Of a stretch of 64,000 nt of DNA, positions 9,323 to 18,360 are shown piece after piece. The stretch lies in NCBI GenBank assembly GCA_004168015.1, contig SEYW01000007.1, positions 62,001-126,000 of the forward strand, read 5' to 3'. Position 1 is the first letter of the stretch; each line of letters begins with the position of its first letter. Both the position numbers and the translations under genes were made by a program. The DNA is from Methylolobus aquaticus (lineage in GTDB: Bacteria; Pseudomonadota; Gammaproteobacteria; Methylococcales; Methylococcaceae). The notes under the pieces are model-generated. The model did no database searches. It was given only the letters and a program-made list of their open reading frames with translations, and had not been told where the DNA came from.

Positions 9323-9751
9323 ATGCTCTCCAGTCGCTACCCGTTATGGATCCTGATCGGCCTGCCGCTGCTGGAACTGTATTTGATCGCGAAAGCCGGC
9401 CAGATGTTCGGCTTTGCAGCGGTGTTGCTTTGGGTGCTGGTGTCGGGTGCCATCGGTGCCAGAATCCTGCAGTCCTGCAGCTGGACTATCTGGAACCGGG
9501 TTCAGCAAGCCGTTGCAGCCGGGCAGTCACCGGGACGCGAACTGCTGGACAGCGCTTTCGTCATCGCCGGCGGCATTCTACTGGTCGTTCCCGGTTTCCT
9601 GACCGACGTCCTGGCCCTGTTCTGCCTGCTGCCTCCGTCCCGAACATGGCTAGCGCGGCAGCTGCAAACCCGTTTCGCGGGCTTGACACCGTCGCCCCGG
9701 AACGGCGCCGACACGCGCGCGATCGATGGCGAGTTCCGCAGGGAGGATTGA
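9323..9751 (+). CDS. fxsA: FxsA family inner membrane protein
   Basis: FxsA is a cytoplasmic membrane protein best known for suppressing F-plasmid exclusion of phage T7 when overproduced; its normal role is unknown. The 142-residue protein starts with a hydrophobic LWILIGLPLLELYLI segment and shows the family pattern LLDSAFVIAGGILLVVPGFLTDVLALFCLLPPSR, then a basic tail. The ATG at 9323 follows GAGG by 9 bases. An upstream ATG at 9308 lacks such a site. It is divergent from cutA-dsbD with almost no spacer. Confidence 0.88.
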   Translation: MLSSRYPLWILIGLPLLELYLIAKAGQMFGFAAVLLWVLVSGAIGARILQSCSWTIWNRVQQAVAAGQSPGRELLDSAFVIAGGILLVVPGFLTDVLALFCLLPPSRTWLARQLQTRFAGLTPSPRNGADTRAIDGEFRRED

Positions 9752-9839
9752 CGCGAGTGTCGCGCAGCCCAGTCAGCATGTGGAGACGGGCAACGCCGGT
9801 TGTACGAGACCGCAACGCGTTCGCGCTTCGTAACCGGCG

Positions 9840-10094
9840 TCAGTGCGTCGGCCCCGCCGATTCGGATGGGACTTCCTCGGTCGGATCGACCGTGCTGCGG
9901 CTCATGCCGGAATACACCGGACACCACCGGGTGTAACCGGTCGCGATCAGAACGATCCCGAGCAGCAGCAGCAACACGTTGCCCAGAAACACGGAAATGA
10001 AGGCCGCTGCAGCACCGGCATAATAACGCAGCTGGCGTTCCTTGAGCCCGACATTGAGTTCCCGGTGGAGCATGCGCTTGTAATCGAAGGCCAT
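9840..10094 (-). CDS. DUF2892 (YgaP transmembrane type) inner membrane protein
   Basis: This 84-residue protein has a basic amphipathic N-terminus (FDYKRMLHRELNVGLKERQ), then two hydrophobic stretches joined closely (about 27-58) ending in TGYTRWCPVYSGMSRST. The G-Y/F-x-x-x-CP-x-Y pattern is the mark of the DUF2892 membrane domain, also found at the C-terminus of the rhodanese YgaP. No rhodanese domain is fused here, so function is unknown. The ATG at 10094 was chosen over a distal in-frame ATG at 10145 because the family begins near this point. Confidence 0.7.
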   Translation of the reverse strand: MAFDYKRMLHRELNVGLKERQLRYYAGAAAAFISVFLGNVLLLLLGIVLIATGYTRWCPVYSGMSRSTVDPTEEVPSESAGPTH

Positions 10095-10180
10095 CTTCGC
10101 GATTCCTCGTGCGGTGGTTAAACGCCTGGATTTTCCTTGCTTCATTGAGTTTGCGCAAGCCGCATCCGTAGAATACCGCC

Positions 10181-12346
10181 ATGGACATCACCCCGATCAT
10201 CGCCCCGTTAAACGATGCCCAACGTGAGGCCGTCACGTCCCCGGAAGCCTCGCTGCTGGTTCTGGCCGGCGCAGGGAGCGGCAAGACGCGGGTGCTGGTA
10301 CACCGGATTGCCTGGCTGATGCGGGCGGAGGAAATCCCGCCTCACGGCGTGCTGGCGGTAACCTTTACCAACAAGGCCGCAACGGAGATGCGTGGCCGCA
10401 TCGAAGCGCTCCTCGGGATCAGCGCGCGCGAATTGTGGATGGGCACGTTCCATGGCATTGCCCATCGCTTGCTCCGCCGACATGCCCGCGATGCCGGGCT
10501 CCCCGACGCCTTTCAGATCCTCGACTCGGACGACCAGTACCGGCTGATCCGGCGCATCCTGAAAACACTGGACCTCGATGAGGGGCGCTGGCCGCCCCGC
10601 CAGATCCAGTGGTTCATCAATGGCTGCAAGGACGAAGGCCGGCGTGCGCGTCACCTCCCGGAAAGTTACGACCCGCATCAGGTCGAACTGCAGCGCATCT
10701 ACCGCGCCTACGAGGACGCCTGCACTCGCAGCGGTCTGGTCGACTTCGCCGAACTGCTGTTGCGCGTGCACGAGTTGCTGCGCGACGATCCTGAGACGCT
10801 CGCGCATTACCAAAGGCGGTTTCACTACGTGCTGGTGGACGAGTTCCAGGACACCAACAAGATCCAGTATGCCTGGCTGCGGCTGCTGACACGGGAGCGG
10901 CAGAACCTGTTCGTCGTGGGCGACGACGACCAGTCGATCTACGGCTGGCGTGGCGCCAAGATCGAGAACCTGTTCAGCTTCCAAAAGGACTATCCCGGCC
11001 ACCGGCTCGTGCGATTGGAACAGAACTACCGTTCTACCGACACGATCCTGAAGGCCGCGAACGCCCTTATCGGCCACAACGAGGGCCGCCTCGGCAAGAC
11101 CTTGTGGACCCAGGGCAGCGTCGGCGAACCGATATCGGTCTACGGTGCCTTCAACGAAGCTGAAGAGGCTCAATTCGTCATCGAACGCATCCGGCAGTCA
11201 ATCGAGCACGGCCACCGGCGTGCCGAGGCCGCAATCCTGTACCGATCCAACGCGCAATCACGCCAGTTCGAAGAGAAACTCGTCGCGATGGGCATCCCCT
11301 ATCGCGTCTACGGCGGACTGCGTTTTTTCGAGCGCGCCGAGATCAAGGACGCACTCGCCTATCTGCGCTTGGTGGCCCACCGTGGCAACGATCCATCGCT
11401 TGAACGAATCATCAATACACCCGTACGCGGCATCGGCGCCAAGACGCTGGACCTCATCCGCGATCTGGCGCGGCAGGAAAACACCTCGTTGTGGGAAGCA
11501 ACCGAGCGGCTGTGCAGCGATCCGGGCCTTGCGGCGCGGGCCCGAACGCCCTTGGCCGGGTTCATCGGACTGATCCGCGCCCTCTCGGACGAGATCGCTG
11601 AACTGCCGTTGTGGGAGCAAGTGCAGCGGGTCATCGCACGCAGCGGATTGCTGGATCACTACCGCAAGGAACAGGGCGAGCAGGCCGAAGCGCGACTGGA
11701 GAATCTGGATGAACTGGTCAACGCTGCGCGCCAATTCGACGCCGAACCCATCGACGAAGAACTGAGCCGACTCGACCAGTTCCTCGCACATGCTTCACTG
11801 GAGGCGGGCGAGAACCAGGCGGATGCATTCCAGGACTGTGTACAGTTGATGACACTGCATGCCGCGAAGGGCCTGGAATTCGACCTGGTTTTTATGGTCG
11901 GCATGGAGGAGGGGCTTTTTCCCAGCCTGCAGTCACTGGAAGAACCGGGCAGACTGGAAGAGGAGCGCCGACTGTGCTACGTCGGCATAACGCGCGCACG
12001 GAAAAAACTCTATCTCACCCACGCGGAGTGTCGCCGCCTCTACGGCAAGGAAACCTACCCCAGACCATCGCGTTTCATCCGGGAAATCCCGTCCGAACAA
12101 CTGGAGGAAGTGCGCCTGAGGGGCACGATCGCAAGACCGGCCGTGGGTTTGGGGCCGACCAAGGCAACCGCCGTTCCCGGCGAAACCGGACTCCGGCTGG
12201 GACAACGGGTGCAGCACGCCAAGTTTGGTGAAGGCGTAATCCTGCAGCAGGAGGGGGTAGGCGCCCAGGCAAGAGTCCAGGTGAACTTCGCCGAAGCGGG
12301 CGCCAAATGGCTGATGCTGGCCTACGCCAAGCTTCAGCCACTCTGA
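10181..12346 (+). CDS. uvrD: DNA helicase II, UvrD
   Basis: UvrD is the 3'-5' SF1A helicase of nucleotide excision and mismatch repair. The 721 residues are the usual length. Visible motifs in order are Q-motif LNDAQREAV, Walker A AGAGSGKTR (about 30-38), AVTFTNKAA, Walker B DEFQDTN, motif III GDDDQSIYGWRGA, motif IV LEQNYRST, motif V TLHAAKGLEF and motif VI YVGITRARKKL. The C-terminal 60 residues (RVQHAKFGEGVIL to the end) form the tudor-like domain of UvrD/PcrA that contacts RNA polymerase. It converges with the cytochrome gene, 31 bases away. Confidence 0.97.
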   Translation: MDITPIIAPLNDAQREAVTSPEASLLVLAGAGSGKTRVLVHRIAWLMRAEEIPPHGVLAVTFTNKAATEMRGRIEALLGISARELWMGTFHGIAHRLLRRHARDAGLPDAFQILDSDDQYRLIRRILKTLDLDEGRWPPRQIQWFINGCKDEGRRARHLPESYDPHQVELQRIYRAYEDACTRSGLVDFAELLLRVHELLRDDPETLAHYQRRFHYVLVDEFQDTNKIQYAWLRLLTRERQNLFVVGDDDQSIYGWRGAKIENLFSFQKDYPGHRLVRLEQNYRSTDTILKAANALIGHNEGRLGKTLWTQGSVGEPISVYGAFNEAEEAQFVIERIRQSIEHGHRRAEAAILYRSNAQSRQFEEKLVAMGIPYRVYGGLRFFERAEIKDALAYLRLVAHRGNDPSLERIINTPVRGIGAKTLDLIRDLARQENTSLWEATERLCSDPGLAARARTPLAGFIGLIRALSDEIAELPLWEQVQRVIARSGLLDHYRKEQGEQAEARLENLDELVNAARQFDAEPIDEELSRLDQFLAHASLEAGENQADAFQDCVQLMTLHAAKGLEFDLVFMVGMEEGLFPSLQSLEEPGRLEEERRLCYVGITRARKKLYLTHAECRRLYGKETYPRPSRFIREIPSEQLEEVRLRGTIARPAVGLGPTKATAVPGETGLRLGQRVQHAKFGEGVILQQEGVGAQARVQVNFAEAGAKWLMLAYAKLQPL

Positions 12347-12348
12347 GC

Positions 12349-12368
12349 GGCCGGGAATCGACCCGGCC
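12349..12368. terminator. hairpin between convergent uvrD and cytochrome c genes
   Basis: A perfect 7-bp inverted repeat GGCCGGG/CCCGGCC with a 6-base loop fills the gap between the two convergent stops. No T-tract follows on either strand, so its role as a bidirectional terminator is inferred from position and stem strength. Confidence 0.45.
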
Positions 12369-12377
12369 AACGGTCGA

Positions 12378-12788
12378 TTACGGCAACTCTTCGAGCTTGC
12401 CGGCCGGGACTGCCCCGTCGGAGCGGCCCTTCACGTACGCATAGAGTCCGTCGATACCTTCCATGACCTTGGTATTGTCCTTGTATGAAGGCATCGCGCC
12501 CTTGCCATTCGTCACTGTGGCGACGAATTGCTCCTTCGTGATGTTCTTCAACGCGGCGACGAGACTTGGGAAAGCTCCGCCACCCTCGGCAGTCTGGCCG
12601 TGGCAGGTTTCGCAACGCTCACGCGTGTAGAGCTTGTAGCCCGAGAGCGTGGCCTTGTCGACCTTGTTGCCATCGACCTTGTAAGGCGCTTCCTGGGCCT
12701 GCGCCGGAGACTGCATACCAATGGCGAAAACAAGAGCGCCGATGGCGGTCAAACCAGTAATAGGCGCCGTCCTGGTGATCTTACGCAT
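12378..12788 (-). CDS. periplasmic mono-haem c-type cytochrome
   Basis: This 136-residue protein has an N-terminal signal peptide (MRKITRTAPITGLTAIGALVF... ending near AQAQ) and one haem c site, CETCH (59-63). M99 in GAMPSY is the likely second axial ligand, so this is a class I cytochrome c. The C-terminal YAYVKGRSDGAVPAG tail resembles small cytochromes that accept electrons from quinoprotein dehydrogenases, but no such enzyme with recognisable catalytic residues is adjacent. The ATG at 12788 has a strong GAGGGG site upstream; an in-frame ATG at 12872 adds a non-family extension. Maturation would need the Ccm system encoded at 44.7-49.5 kb. Confidence 0.85.
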   Translation of the reverse strand: MRKITRTAPITGLTAIGALVFAIGMQSPAQAQEAPYKVDGNKVDKATLSGYKLYTRERCETCHGQTAEGGGAFPSLVAALKNITKEQFVATVTNGKGAMPSYKDNTKVMEGIDGLYAYVKGRSDGAVPAGKLEELP

Positions 12789-13251
12789 AACATCCCCTCT
12801 TTTTCTGTTTGCAAATGCAACGAACAACGATTCATCGGGGCACGCGGATCGCCCGCTTCCCCTTGGGCGCACACATTAACCTGTAAGCCCGCAAAAAAAA
12901 AGCGGCTGTCGAGGGAACGAGTTCCCGTTTCCGGGTAACCCGTTTCAGCAACCGCCGCGATGCAAGTTGAGGTTATGCACTGCACCTAAAGGCAGGCTCC
13001 GTGCCAACTGCGCAACGCTGCATGCTGAGAGGCGGGCGGCAACCCTTACCCAACCGGGACGCGACGAGGCTGAGCCCTTTGACGCACGGCATACGATCTT
13101 TGACACACCGGGGCCTGACGGCCGCGCTGTCCGCTGGAGATTGCATGTCGGAAGGTGTTGGCGAGCACCTTGGCGGCCAGCGCGGCAAAGCGCGAATACA
13201 GGAAATTTTCCCGGCCCGAAGACGGATGGTGCGCCATTCCGGCAGGAGTCG
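12789..13251. other. intergenic region with two palindromes upstream of the cytochrome c gene
   Basis: No convincing gene is seen in these 463 bases. Reading frames here lack ribosome-binding sites and family features. Notable are a CCGC-A9-GCGG structure (12889-12905) and two palindromes, GGGAAC-GA-GTTCCC (12913-12926) and CGGGTAACCCG (12932-12942), located 125-155 bases upstream of the cytochrome start, where operators could lie. Confidence 0.5.
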
Positions 13252-13998
13252 TTACCGGCTATCGGGCGCACCGAAAATATCGCGGTAGGAGGCATAGAAA
13301 GACGCAACCCACACCGGCCCGAGGACGAGGAACCCCAACCCCAATGGCATCATGGCGACGACGCCGGCGAGGACCAGCAGCAAGGTATAGACGCTGAGGG
13401 GCCAGATGTTGCGCCAAACCCCGACAAAGCTCGCCCTCAGGGCATCCGCGACACCGCTGTTCCGCAGCACCATCACCGCGGGCGCGAACCAGGTAGCCAT
13501 GGCGACGGGCACGGCGAGCAGCAGCGCCACGGTAAGCACCGCGAGGGTGGCCCAGATCATGGAGGGGTCGAGATCAACCGGCAGGGTATCCGGCCATTCC
13601 GGCGTCTCCGTCAGGGCCGAGCCGAAGTAGCCCATACCCATCATGGCCGCAAAGGGAGCGTACATCACCAAGAGGACAGCGAACCATGCCGTCGCAATGA
13701 TGATGCCCAGCACGACCAGTGCCTTGCCCTGTGCTCGCCACCCCGAGAGCAGATGGGAAAAGGTCAGCCTGCCGCCGCCCTCGACCTCGCGGCAACCAAT
13801 CAGCAGGCCGGCGAGCAGCACGGTCTGCAGCACGGTGGAGGCCAGCGGCCCGACTGCGGGCACCGCCGACACAGTCAATGCAGCGAGCAGATAGACGAGC
13901 AGACAGCCGATCCAGATCGCCGGATCCCTGCGAAACAACGTGAACCCTTCGATCAACCAGGACCAGCCACGACCGGCTTCGACACGCGCGATAGGCAT
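13252..13998 (-). CDS. BPSS1780-like multi-pass membrane protein
   Basis: The 248-residue protein begins MPIARVEAGRGWSWLIEGFTLFRRDPAIWIG, the conserved opening of the BPSS1780 family of predicted inner membrane proteins, and has about five to six hydrophobic segments, some rich in alanine, valine and leucine. The function of this family is unknown. The ATG at 13998 is preceded by GGAGG at 7 bases; the frame extends four codons upstream to another ATG that contains that site, so the shorter start is preferred. It is transcribed divergently from the NUDIX gene. Confidence 0.72.
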   Translation of the reverse strand: MPIARVEAGRGWSWLIEGFTLFRRDPAIWIGCLLVYLLAALTVSAVPAVGPLASTVLQTVLLAGLLIGCREVEGGGRLTFSHLLSGWRAQGKALVVLGIIIATAWFAVLLVMYAPFAAMMGMGYFGSALTETPEWPDTLPVDLDPSMIWATLAVLTVALLLAVPVAMATWFAPAVMVLRNSGVADALRASFVGVWRNIWPLSVYTLLLVLAGVVAMMPLGLGFLVLGPVWVASFYASYRDIFGAPDSR

Positions 13999-14092
13999 TC
14001 GCACCTCCATCAGGAAAGCGTCCTCACCCCATGAATCAGGTTCCGATGAAGTGCCTCAACGGCTCCCGTCTTGCGAGCGTGTATGATGCCCT

Positions 14093-14545
14093 ATGCCTTC
14101 GAACAAATCTTGCAACGAATACCTTTTATCGGCCGGCGTCGTCGTGGTGAGGCGCTGCGCCGACACGCCGCACTACCTGCTGCTGAGGGCCTTCAGTTAT
14201 TGGGATTTTCCCAAGGGCATGGTGGAGCCGGGCGAGGATCCGTTCCAAGCCGCCCAGCGCGAGGTATGGGAAGAGGCCGGGTTGCGCGACCTGATGTTTC
14301 GCTGGGGCAAGGACTTCCAGGAAACGCCCCCCTACGGGATCGGCAAGATTGCCCGCTATTACCTGGCAGAATCGTTGAGCGGGAAGGTCGAACTGCACAT
14401 CAATCCGCGACTCGGCAGGGCCGAACATGAAGAGTTTCGCTGGGTGGATGTTGCGGGCGCTCGGCAATTGCTCGTGGCACGCTTACAACCCATCCTCAAC
14501 TGGGCGGATTGGCTGGTGCGGCTCGGCACCGACGACCCGCCGTGA
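14093..14545 (+). CDS. NUDIX hydrolase, diadenosine tetraphosphatase-like
   Basis: The 150-residue protein is a single NUDIX domain. The Nudix box is complete: G-x5-E-x7-REVWEEAGL, from GMVEPGE (about 42-48) onward, giving the metal-binding glutamates. The preceding YLLLRAFSYWDFPKG resembles the asymmetric Ap4A hydrolase group (K-G-x-x-x-x-G-E context after W-x-F/L-P). Such enzymes clear dinucleoside polyphosphates; ApaH encoded at 49.5 kb does the symmetric version. The exact substrate is an inference from subfamily resemblance. Confidence 0.82.
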   Translation: MPSNKSCNEYLLSAGVVVVRRCADTPHYLLLRAFSYWDFPKGMVEPGEDPFQAAQREVWEEAGLRDLMFRWGKDFQETPPYGIGKIARYYLAESLSGKVELHINPRLGRAEHEEFRWVDVAGARQLLVARLQPILNWADWLVRLGTDDPP

Positions 14546-14760
14546 AGCGATGACGGATTTGCCAAAACGCGCCTGACGACGCCGGCCAGCGGTTTCCGCT
14601 TGCCGTGACCGCAGTCTCACACACAGAGTTCATGGCTCTGGCGAGCCCAGGCAGGTGCCACCAGGGCAGCCCGTGCGATCGGGCCGGTTCCTACGCGACG
14701 TTCCCGAAGCCACGAGGGTACCCCGACCCATCGGTCTCGGAGCCCCCCATGGAGAGACAA

Positions 14761-14788
14761 CAACCGGCGGCACTAGCGCCGCCGGTTG
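14761..14788 (-). terminator. terminator hairpin after the beta-propeller gene
   Basis: An 11-bp perfect inverted repeat (CAACCGGCGGC with its complement, 6-base loop) lies 22 bases downstream of the minus-strand stop at 14811. On the minus strand it is followed by TTGTCTCTCC, a weak T-rich tail. Confidence 0.6.
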
Positions 14789-14810
14789 CCTGAAGAAGCA
14801 GATCGCAGGA

Positions 14811-16961
14811 CTAGATACGGTAGCAGTCGGTTACCGGACCCGGATCGCGTACACAGATCTTTCCGCCGTCGATCCAGCCCTGGCTCGTCTCGCCGTCCCT
14901 GTCGACCGGCTTGACGCGGAATCGATAGTTGTGCGGATGATCATAGGTCGGGAACACGATGGACCACTCGGTCGAAGTGCCACCCGGATTGCTCAGCGTG
15001 GCTTCGATCTGCGCCCATTGCGGTTGCCACAACGTACCTTCCGGGAGCCCCGGGCAACCGGCAGGCCCACAGTAGTATTCGTTGTGATCCGAGTTGCGAA
15101 CTTCGACGTAAACCCGCTGAACGCCCGGATTCGCGCCACGCGTGTCGGTCGCCGTACCCGTTACAGTGATGGGATAGACCTCTCGTCCGTTCGGAAAGCG
15201 CGAGAGCGGGTTCTGGCCCGCAGCCGGGTACGTGAACGCGGCGTCAGGCGGATTCCCCAGCGTTGGCACGGTGAACCTTGTCTGCGCGACTTCCGCGTCG
15301 TGCTGGGCGTCGGAATCGACTGCCTCCGCCTGCACATAGAATCTGCCACCCGCCGTAGCGATGGGGAATTTCGTCTGCCAAGTGACGTTTGAACCGCCCG
15401 CGGAAGGCGAGGTCGCGACCTCTGCCTGCATGAATACGGGCACCCAGGTCTTCGTGGCCGCATCCCACCATCGGCCGGTCGACGTATCCTGTACCGCCAC
15501 CAGCACCCGACTGACCGACCTGTCATCGCTGGCGGAGCCGCTCACCGTGAGGTCAGCACCGACGCCCGGATGAGGCACGGTGCTGCCGGACGGTGAGGAA
15601 ATAACGGTATCCGGCTTGGCACTCACACCGCCGCCGAGCCCGAACGCATACAGGAACCCATCGCCACTACCCACGAAGATCCGATCCTGAATAAGCGCGG
15701 CCGAGGCGAAGATCGGACCGCCAGTGTCATACGACCACATCTCCTGGCCCGCACCATTGACCGCGTGGAACCTGCCGTGGACGTCACCGTAGAAGATCGC
15801 GGCATCACCGATCCGGGAGCCGGAAGGGAAGGAAATCGCCGGCGAAGCGAGGACGTCGTGACCTTCCGCCTGGAAGTCGGCCGTCTTCCAGATCTTGGCG
15901 CCGGTCGTCGCGTTGAGCGCGTAGAGTCCGTAGCCGTAGCCGAAGATGATACGCCCCGGCAGGTAGGCGGCTGTCGACCGGACATGGTAATTCCCCGGCG
16001 AATCCGCCAGCACATCATATTCCCAGATCTGCTTGCCATCGTTGAGGTCGATGGCCCGCATCACCGAATTTTTCGCGGATACGAACCCGACACCACCCGG
16101 CGTGGCGGGCCTGACATGCGCTGCGGTCACACCGGCGCCAACGTCGAGGTCGTTGATGTTCGGGGCGGCCTGGAGTCGCCACAGCGGCACGTTAGTGGCC
16201 GCGTTGCCGGTAATCGCATTGATCGCGTAGACAGCATTGTCAGGGCTCGATCCCCCGAACAGGATCAGCGGCGGATGGCCGCCGCCCCAGCCGGGAGCGA
16301 ACGAGATCGGCGACCAGGTCCCGGCCAGCGGTTGCGGCGCACCCGCCGGTCCATACCCGCTGAAGCGCCACTTCTCTTTACAGTCGGCCACATCGACCGC
16401 AGTGACATGGCCACCGTCGTCCGCTCCGGCCAAGCCGGCGTCACCAAAATAGATGGTCGGTGTCGCCGGACCCGCCCCATCGGGATCGGTGATCAGCGGA
16501 GAGGATGTGATACCGCCGGGGCTGACGTACTGGCATTCGATCGCCCCAGTCATGGCGTTCAGTTTGCGCAGGTATCGGTCCTGTCCGCCAACCCAGACGC
16601 TGTTGCCCCAGATCACCGGAGTCGAATACACGGTGGCACCAGTCCTGAGATACCAGACCCGGTCGCCGGTTGCGGCATCATACGCCGCTATCATCCGACT
16701 GTTGTTCCCAATGAAGACCAGAGTCTTCTGTATCGAAGGGAAGTACTTCGCGACCGGAGACGCCGAAACGGCACCGCCGGTGTTCGCCTGCCATTGAATC
16801 GCCAGACCGCCCACGTTCGAGCCCTTGAAGATCGCATCCCGGACGGTCCCGGTGAGCGATCGATCCCCCGCAAACTTGGTCCAGTCGCCCGCCTGTGCGC
16901 CCATCGCGCACAGACTCAGCAAGGTGACCGGACCCGCCTTTACCAGCATCCTTCGATACAT
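14811..16961 (-). CDS. exported PQQ-type beta-propeller protein with C-terminal Ig-like domains
   Basis: This 716-residue protein has a signal peptide (MYRRMLVKAG... cleaved near AQA-GDW). Residues about 25-440 carry seven or eight W-type blade repeats of the PQQ-binding-like propeller family, for example AAYDAATGDRVWYLR, VTAVDVADCKEKWRF, MRAIDLNDGKQIWEY, LYALNATTGAKIWK and FHAVNGAGQEMWSY. From about 450 on, two beta-rich segments resemble Ig or cadherin-like modules (SGSASDDRSVSRVLVAVQD; TGTATDTRGANPGVQRVYVEVRN). I see no clear quinoprotein dehydrogenase active site, so enzymatic activity is not claimed; binding or scaffold roles are possible. The ATG at 16961 follows GGAG at about 11 bases; upstream in-frame ATGs lack a signal-peptide layout. 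Confidence 0.75.
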   Translation of the reverse strand: MYRRMLVKAGPVTLLSLCAMGAQAGDWTKFAGDRSLTGTVRDAIFKGSNVGGLAIQWQANTGGAVSASPVAKYFPSIQKTLVFIGNNSRMIAAYDAATGDRVWYLRTGATVYSTPVIWGNSVWVGGQDRYLRKLNAMTGAIECQYVSPGGITSSPLITDPDGAGPATPTIYFGDAGLAGADDGGHVTAVDVADCKEKWRFSGYGPAGAPQPLAGTWSPISFAPGWGGGHPPLILFGGSSPDNAVYAINAITGNAATNVPLWRLQAAPNINDLDVGAGVTAAHVRPATPGGVGFVSAKNSVMRAIDLNDGKQIWEYDVLADSPGNYHVRSTAAYLPGRIIFGYGYGLYALNATTGAKIWKTADFQAEGHDVLASPAISFPSGSRIGDAAIFYGDVHGRFHAVNGAGQEMWSYDTGGPIFASAALIQDRIFVGSGDGFLYAFGLGGGVSAKPDTVISSPSGSTVPHPGVGADLTVSGSASDDRSVSRVLVAVQDTSTGRWWDAATKTWVPVFMQAEVATSPSAGGSNVTWQTKFPIATAGGRFYVQAEAVDSDAQHDAEVAQTRFTVPTLGNPPDAAFTYPAAGQNPLSRFPNGREVYPITVTGTATDTRGANPGVQRVYVEVRNSDHNEYYCGPAGCPGLPEGTLWQPQWAQIEATLSNPGGTSTEWSIVFPTYDHPHNYRFRVKPVDRDGETSQGWIDGGKICVRDPGPVTDCYRI

Positions 16962-17697
16962 ACTTGAAACTCCGAACATCAATGGAATTACCTTCAGACA
17001 AAAATCAAAGCAAAACAAAAATCGCGGGGCACCAGACACCCGCCCGCATCAGGCCGTGGCGGCTCACAGCTGCAGCATTCGCGAGACCAGAAACCGGCCG
17101 AGCCCAGGGTGATTGGAGACGCTCCGATAGACGCTGCACTGTTGGCATTCAGGAGCCGTCCTGGCAGGCAGGTGATTTCTTGACTACGCGTGTGGCCCGC
17201 CTCAGTCCGGCAGCCTGCTCGAACCCCGCTTGCAGCCAGTCACAAGCGTTGGATGCTGAAAGGGATTTCAACAATCGTTCAAAGTTCACGCGGATGAAAA
17301 GCTATGTCAGCGAAAACTGTTGTAAAAAATCGTGACACTCGATAGGGGATATGGCGGTCGAAACGCCACGGCACAGCCTTAAACCGCTGTTCAGCGACAT
17401 CCTCCGGACGCGGCAGGGCGGACCTGACCCGCGCTCCGGGCAAGCCTTATGCCGCAGCATCACTACTCCAGTGCCGCACAGGCCCACGCCCTCCCTCCAC
17501 GTCGACGCCGCAAAAAAATGCCGCCAGAGGCGGCTTACGCAATCGCTGAGCCATGCTTTTTAAGTGACTGTTTATTAGGAGCGCGACTCGGAAAAATATG
17601 ACCAGCTAACCCCCCTAAAAAAGCAAGTGTAAAGAAAACTGACACATGAACCACGTCAAGTCCCTTTCGAGGCTGGTCGAAATCGCCGGAGCCTGCG
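16962..17697. other. long intergenic region, no gene seen
   Basis: These 736 bases separate two minus-strand genes. Short frames have no ribosome-binding site or family feature. The part just upstream of 16961 is A-rich on the plus strand and probably holds the promoter of the propeller gene, but no box could be fixed. The other clear element is the terminator at 17512-17534. Confidence 0.6.
17512..17534 (-). terminator. Rho-independent terminator, minus strand
   Basis: On the minus strand a GCCGCC/GGCGGC stem (17520-17525 and 17529-17534) with a 3-base loop is followed by A and then seven T (plus-strand A7 at 17512-17518). It ends transcription coming from the methyltransferase gene at 17698-18360, about 160 bases upstream. 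Confidence 0.75.
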
Positions 17698-18360
17698 CTA
17701 CGCCCGCCCTGCTACGATCAGGTGCCGGTCGCTCGCGACCGACACCTGGAGATGGCCCAATCCGGCCTCCCGTAGCTGCGCCTCCACCTCGGTGACGCGA
17801 TAGGCCGCCCGCAGCGAGTTGCGAAAGTCTCTCCGCAGCAGTTCCGGCGCGTCCGCGGCATACCGCGCGACGAACTGCTCGACTTGCCGACTGTCCGTCG
17901 GTCGCAATAGGTCCATGACCAACACGGGAGCGCCCGGCACGGCGACTCGCTTAATCGCCGCCCATAGAACCATCGGATCCTGCAAATGGTGGAGCAGCGA
18001 ATTTGAGATCACAGCACCATATTCGCTGCGCGGAGGATCATCGAGCGGAAGATAGGCACGCGAAAGACGAACGCGATGCGCCAGGGCCCGGCTGGAGACG
18101 GCCGCCCGTCCAAGCCGCAGCATGCTTTCCGCACCGTCGATGCCGTCGATCTCGACCGCGTCGAAAGCGTCGGCAAAGCGCAGGGTCACGTCGGCGGTAC
18201 CACACCCGAGATCCAGCACCGGCCCCTGCCAGGAGCCCGCTTCGAAGTGCTGGCCAAACAGCGTCACGAAGTGGTTGTGCGGTTCAGCGAAATCAGCCAG
18301 ATGATAGGCTTCCGCCTGGTCGTCATCGTCCATCAAGTCCGGTTCCGGAATTCGTTCCAT
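17698..18360 (-). CDS. class I SAM-dependent methyltransferase, substrate unknown
   Basis: The 220-residue protein has a Rossmann methyltransferase core: motif I VLDLGCGTADVTLRFA, the acidic loop IDGIDGAESML, and post-motif ISNSLLHHLQDP. The pattern is like the Methyltransf_25/11 group, which acts on small molecules or quinones. N-terminal AEAYHLADFAEPHNHFV is unusual and does not point to a known enzyme. The ATG at 18360 has a perfect AGGAGG site at 8 bases, so the much longer open frame to 18660 is rejected. It is divergent from the alpha-2-macroglobulin gene, with 286 bases between them. Confidence 0.82.
   Translation of the reverse strand: MERIPEPDLMDDDDQAEAYHLADFAEPHNHFVTLFGQHFEAGSWQGPVLDLGCGTADVTLRFADAFDAVEIDGIDGAESMLRLGRAAVSSRALAHRVRLSRAYLPLDDPPRSEYGAVISNSLLHHLQDPMVLWAAIKRVAVPGAPVLVMDLLRPTDSRQVEQFVARYAADAPELLRRDFRNSLRAAYRVTEVEAQLREAGLGHLQVSVASDRHLIVAGRA

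Noticed and set aside
12889-12905. CCGC-A9-GCGG as a terminator
   Set aside because: The homopolymer lies in the loop instead of after the stem, and no gene ends nearby on either strand.
12967-14034. Plus-strand open frame of 355 codons
   Set aside because: Antisense to the BPSS1780-like membrane protein gene, which has a good start signal. The translation is rich in Arg, Gln and His with no domain.
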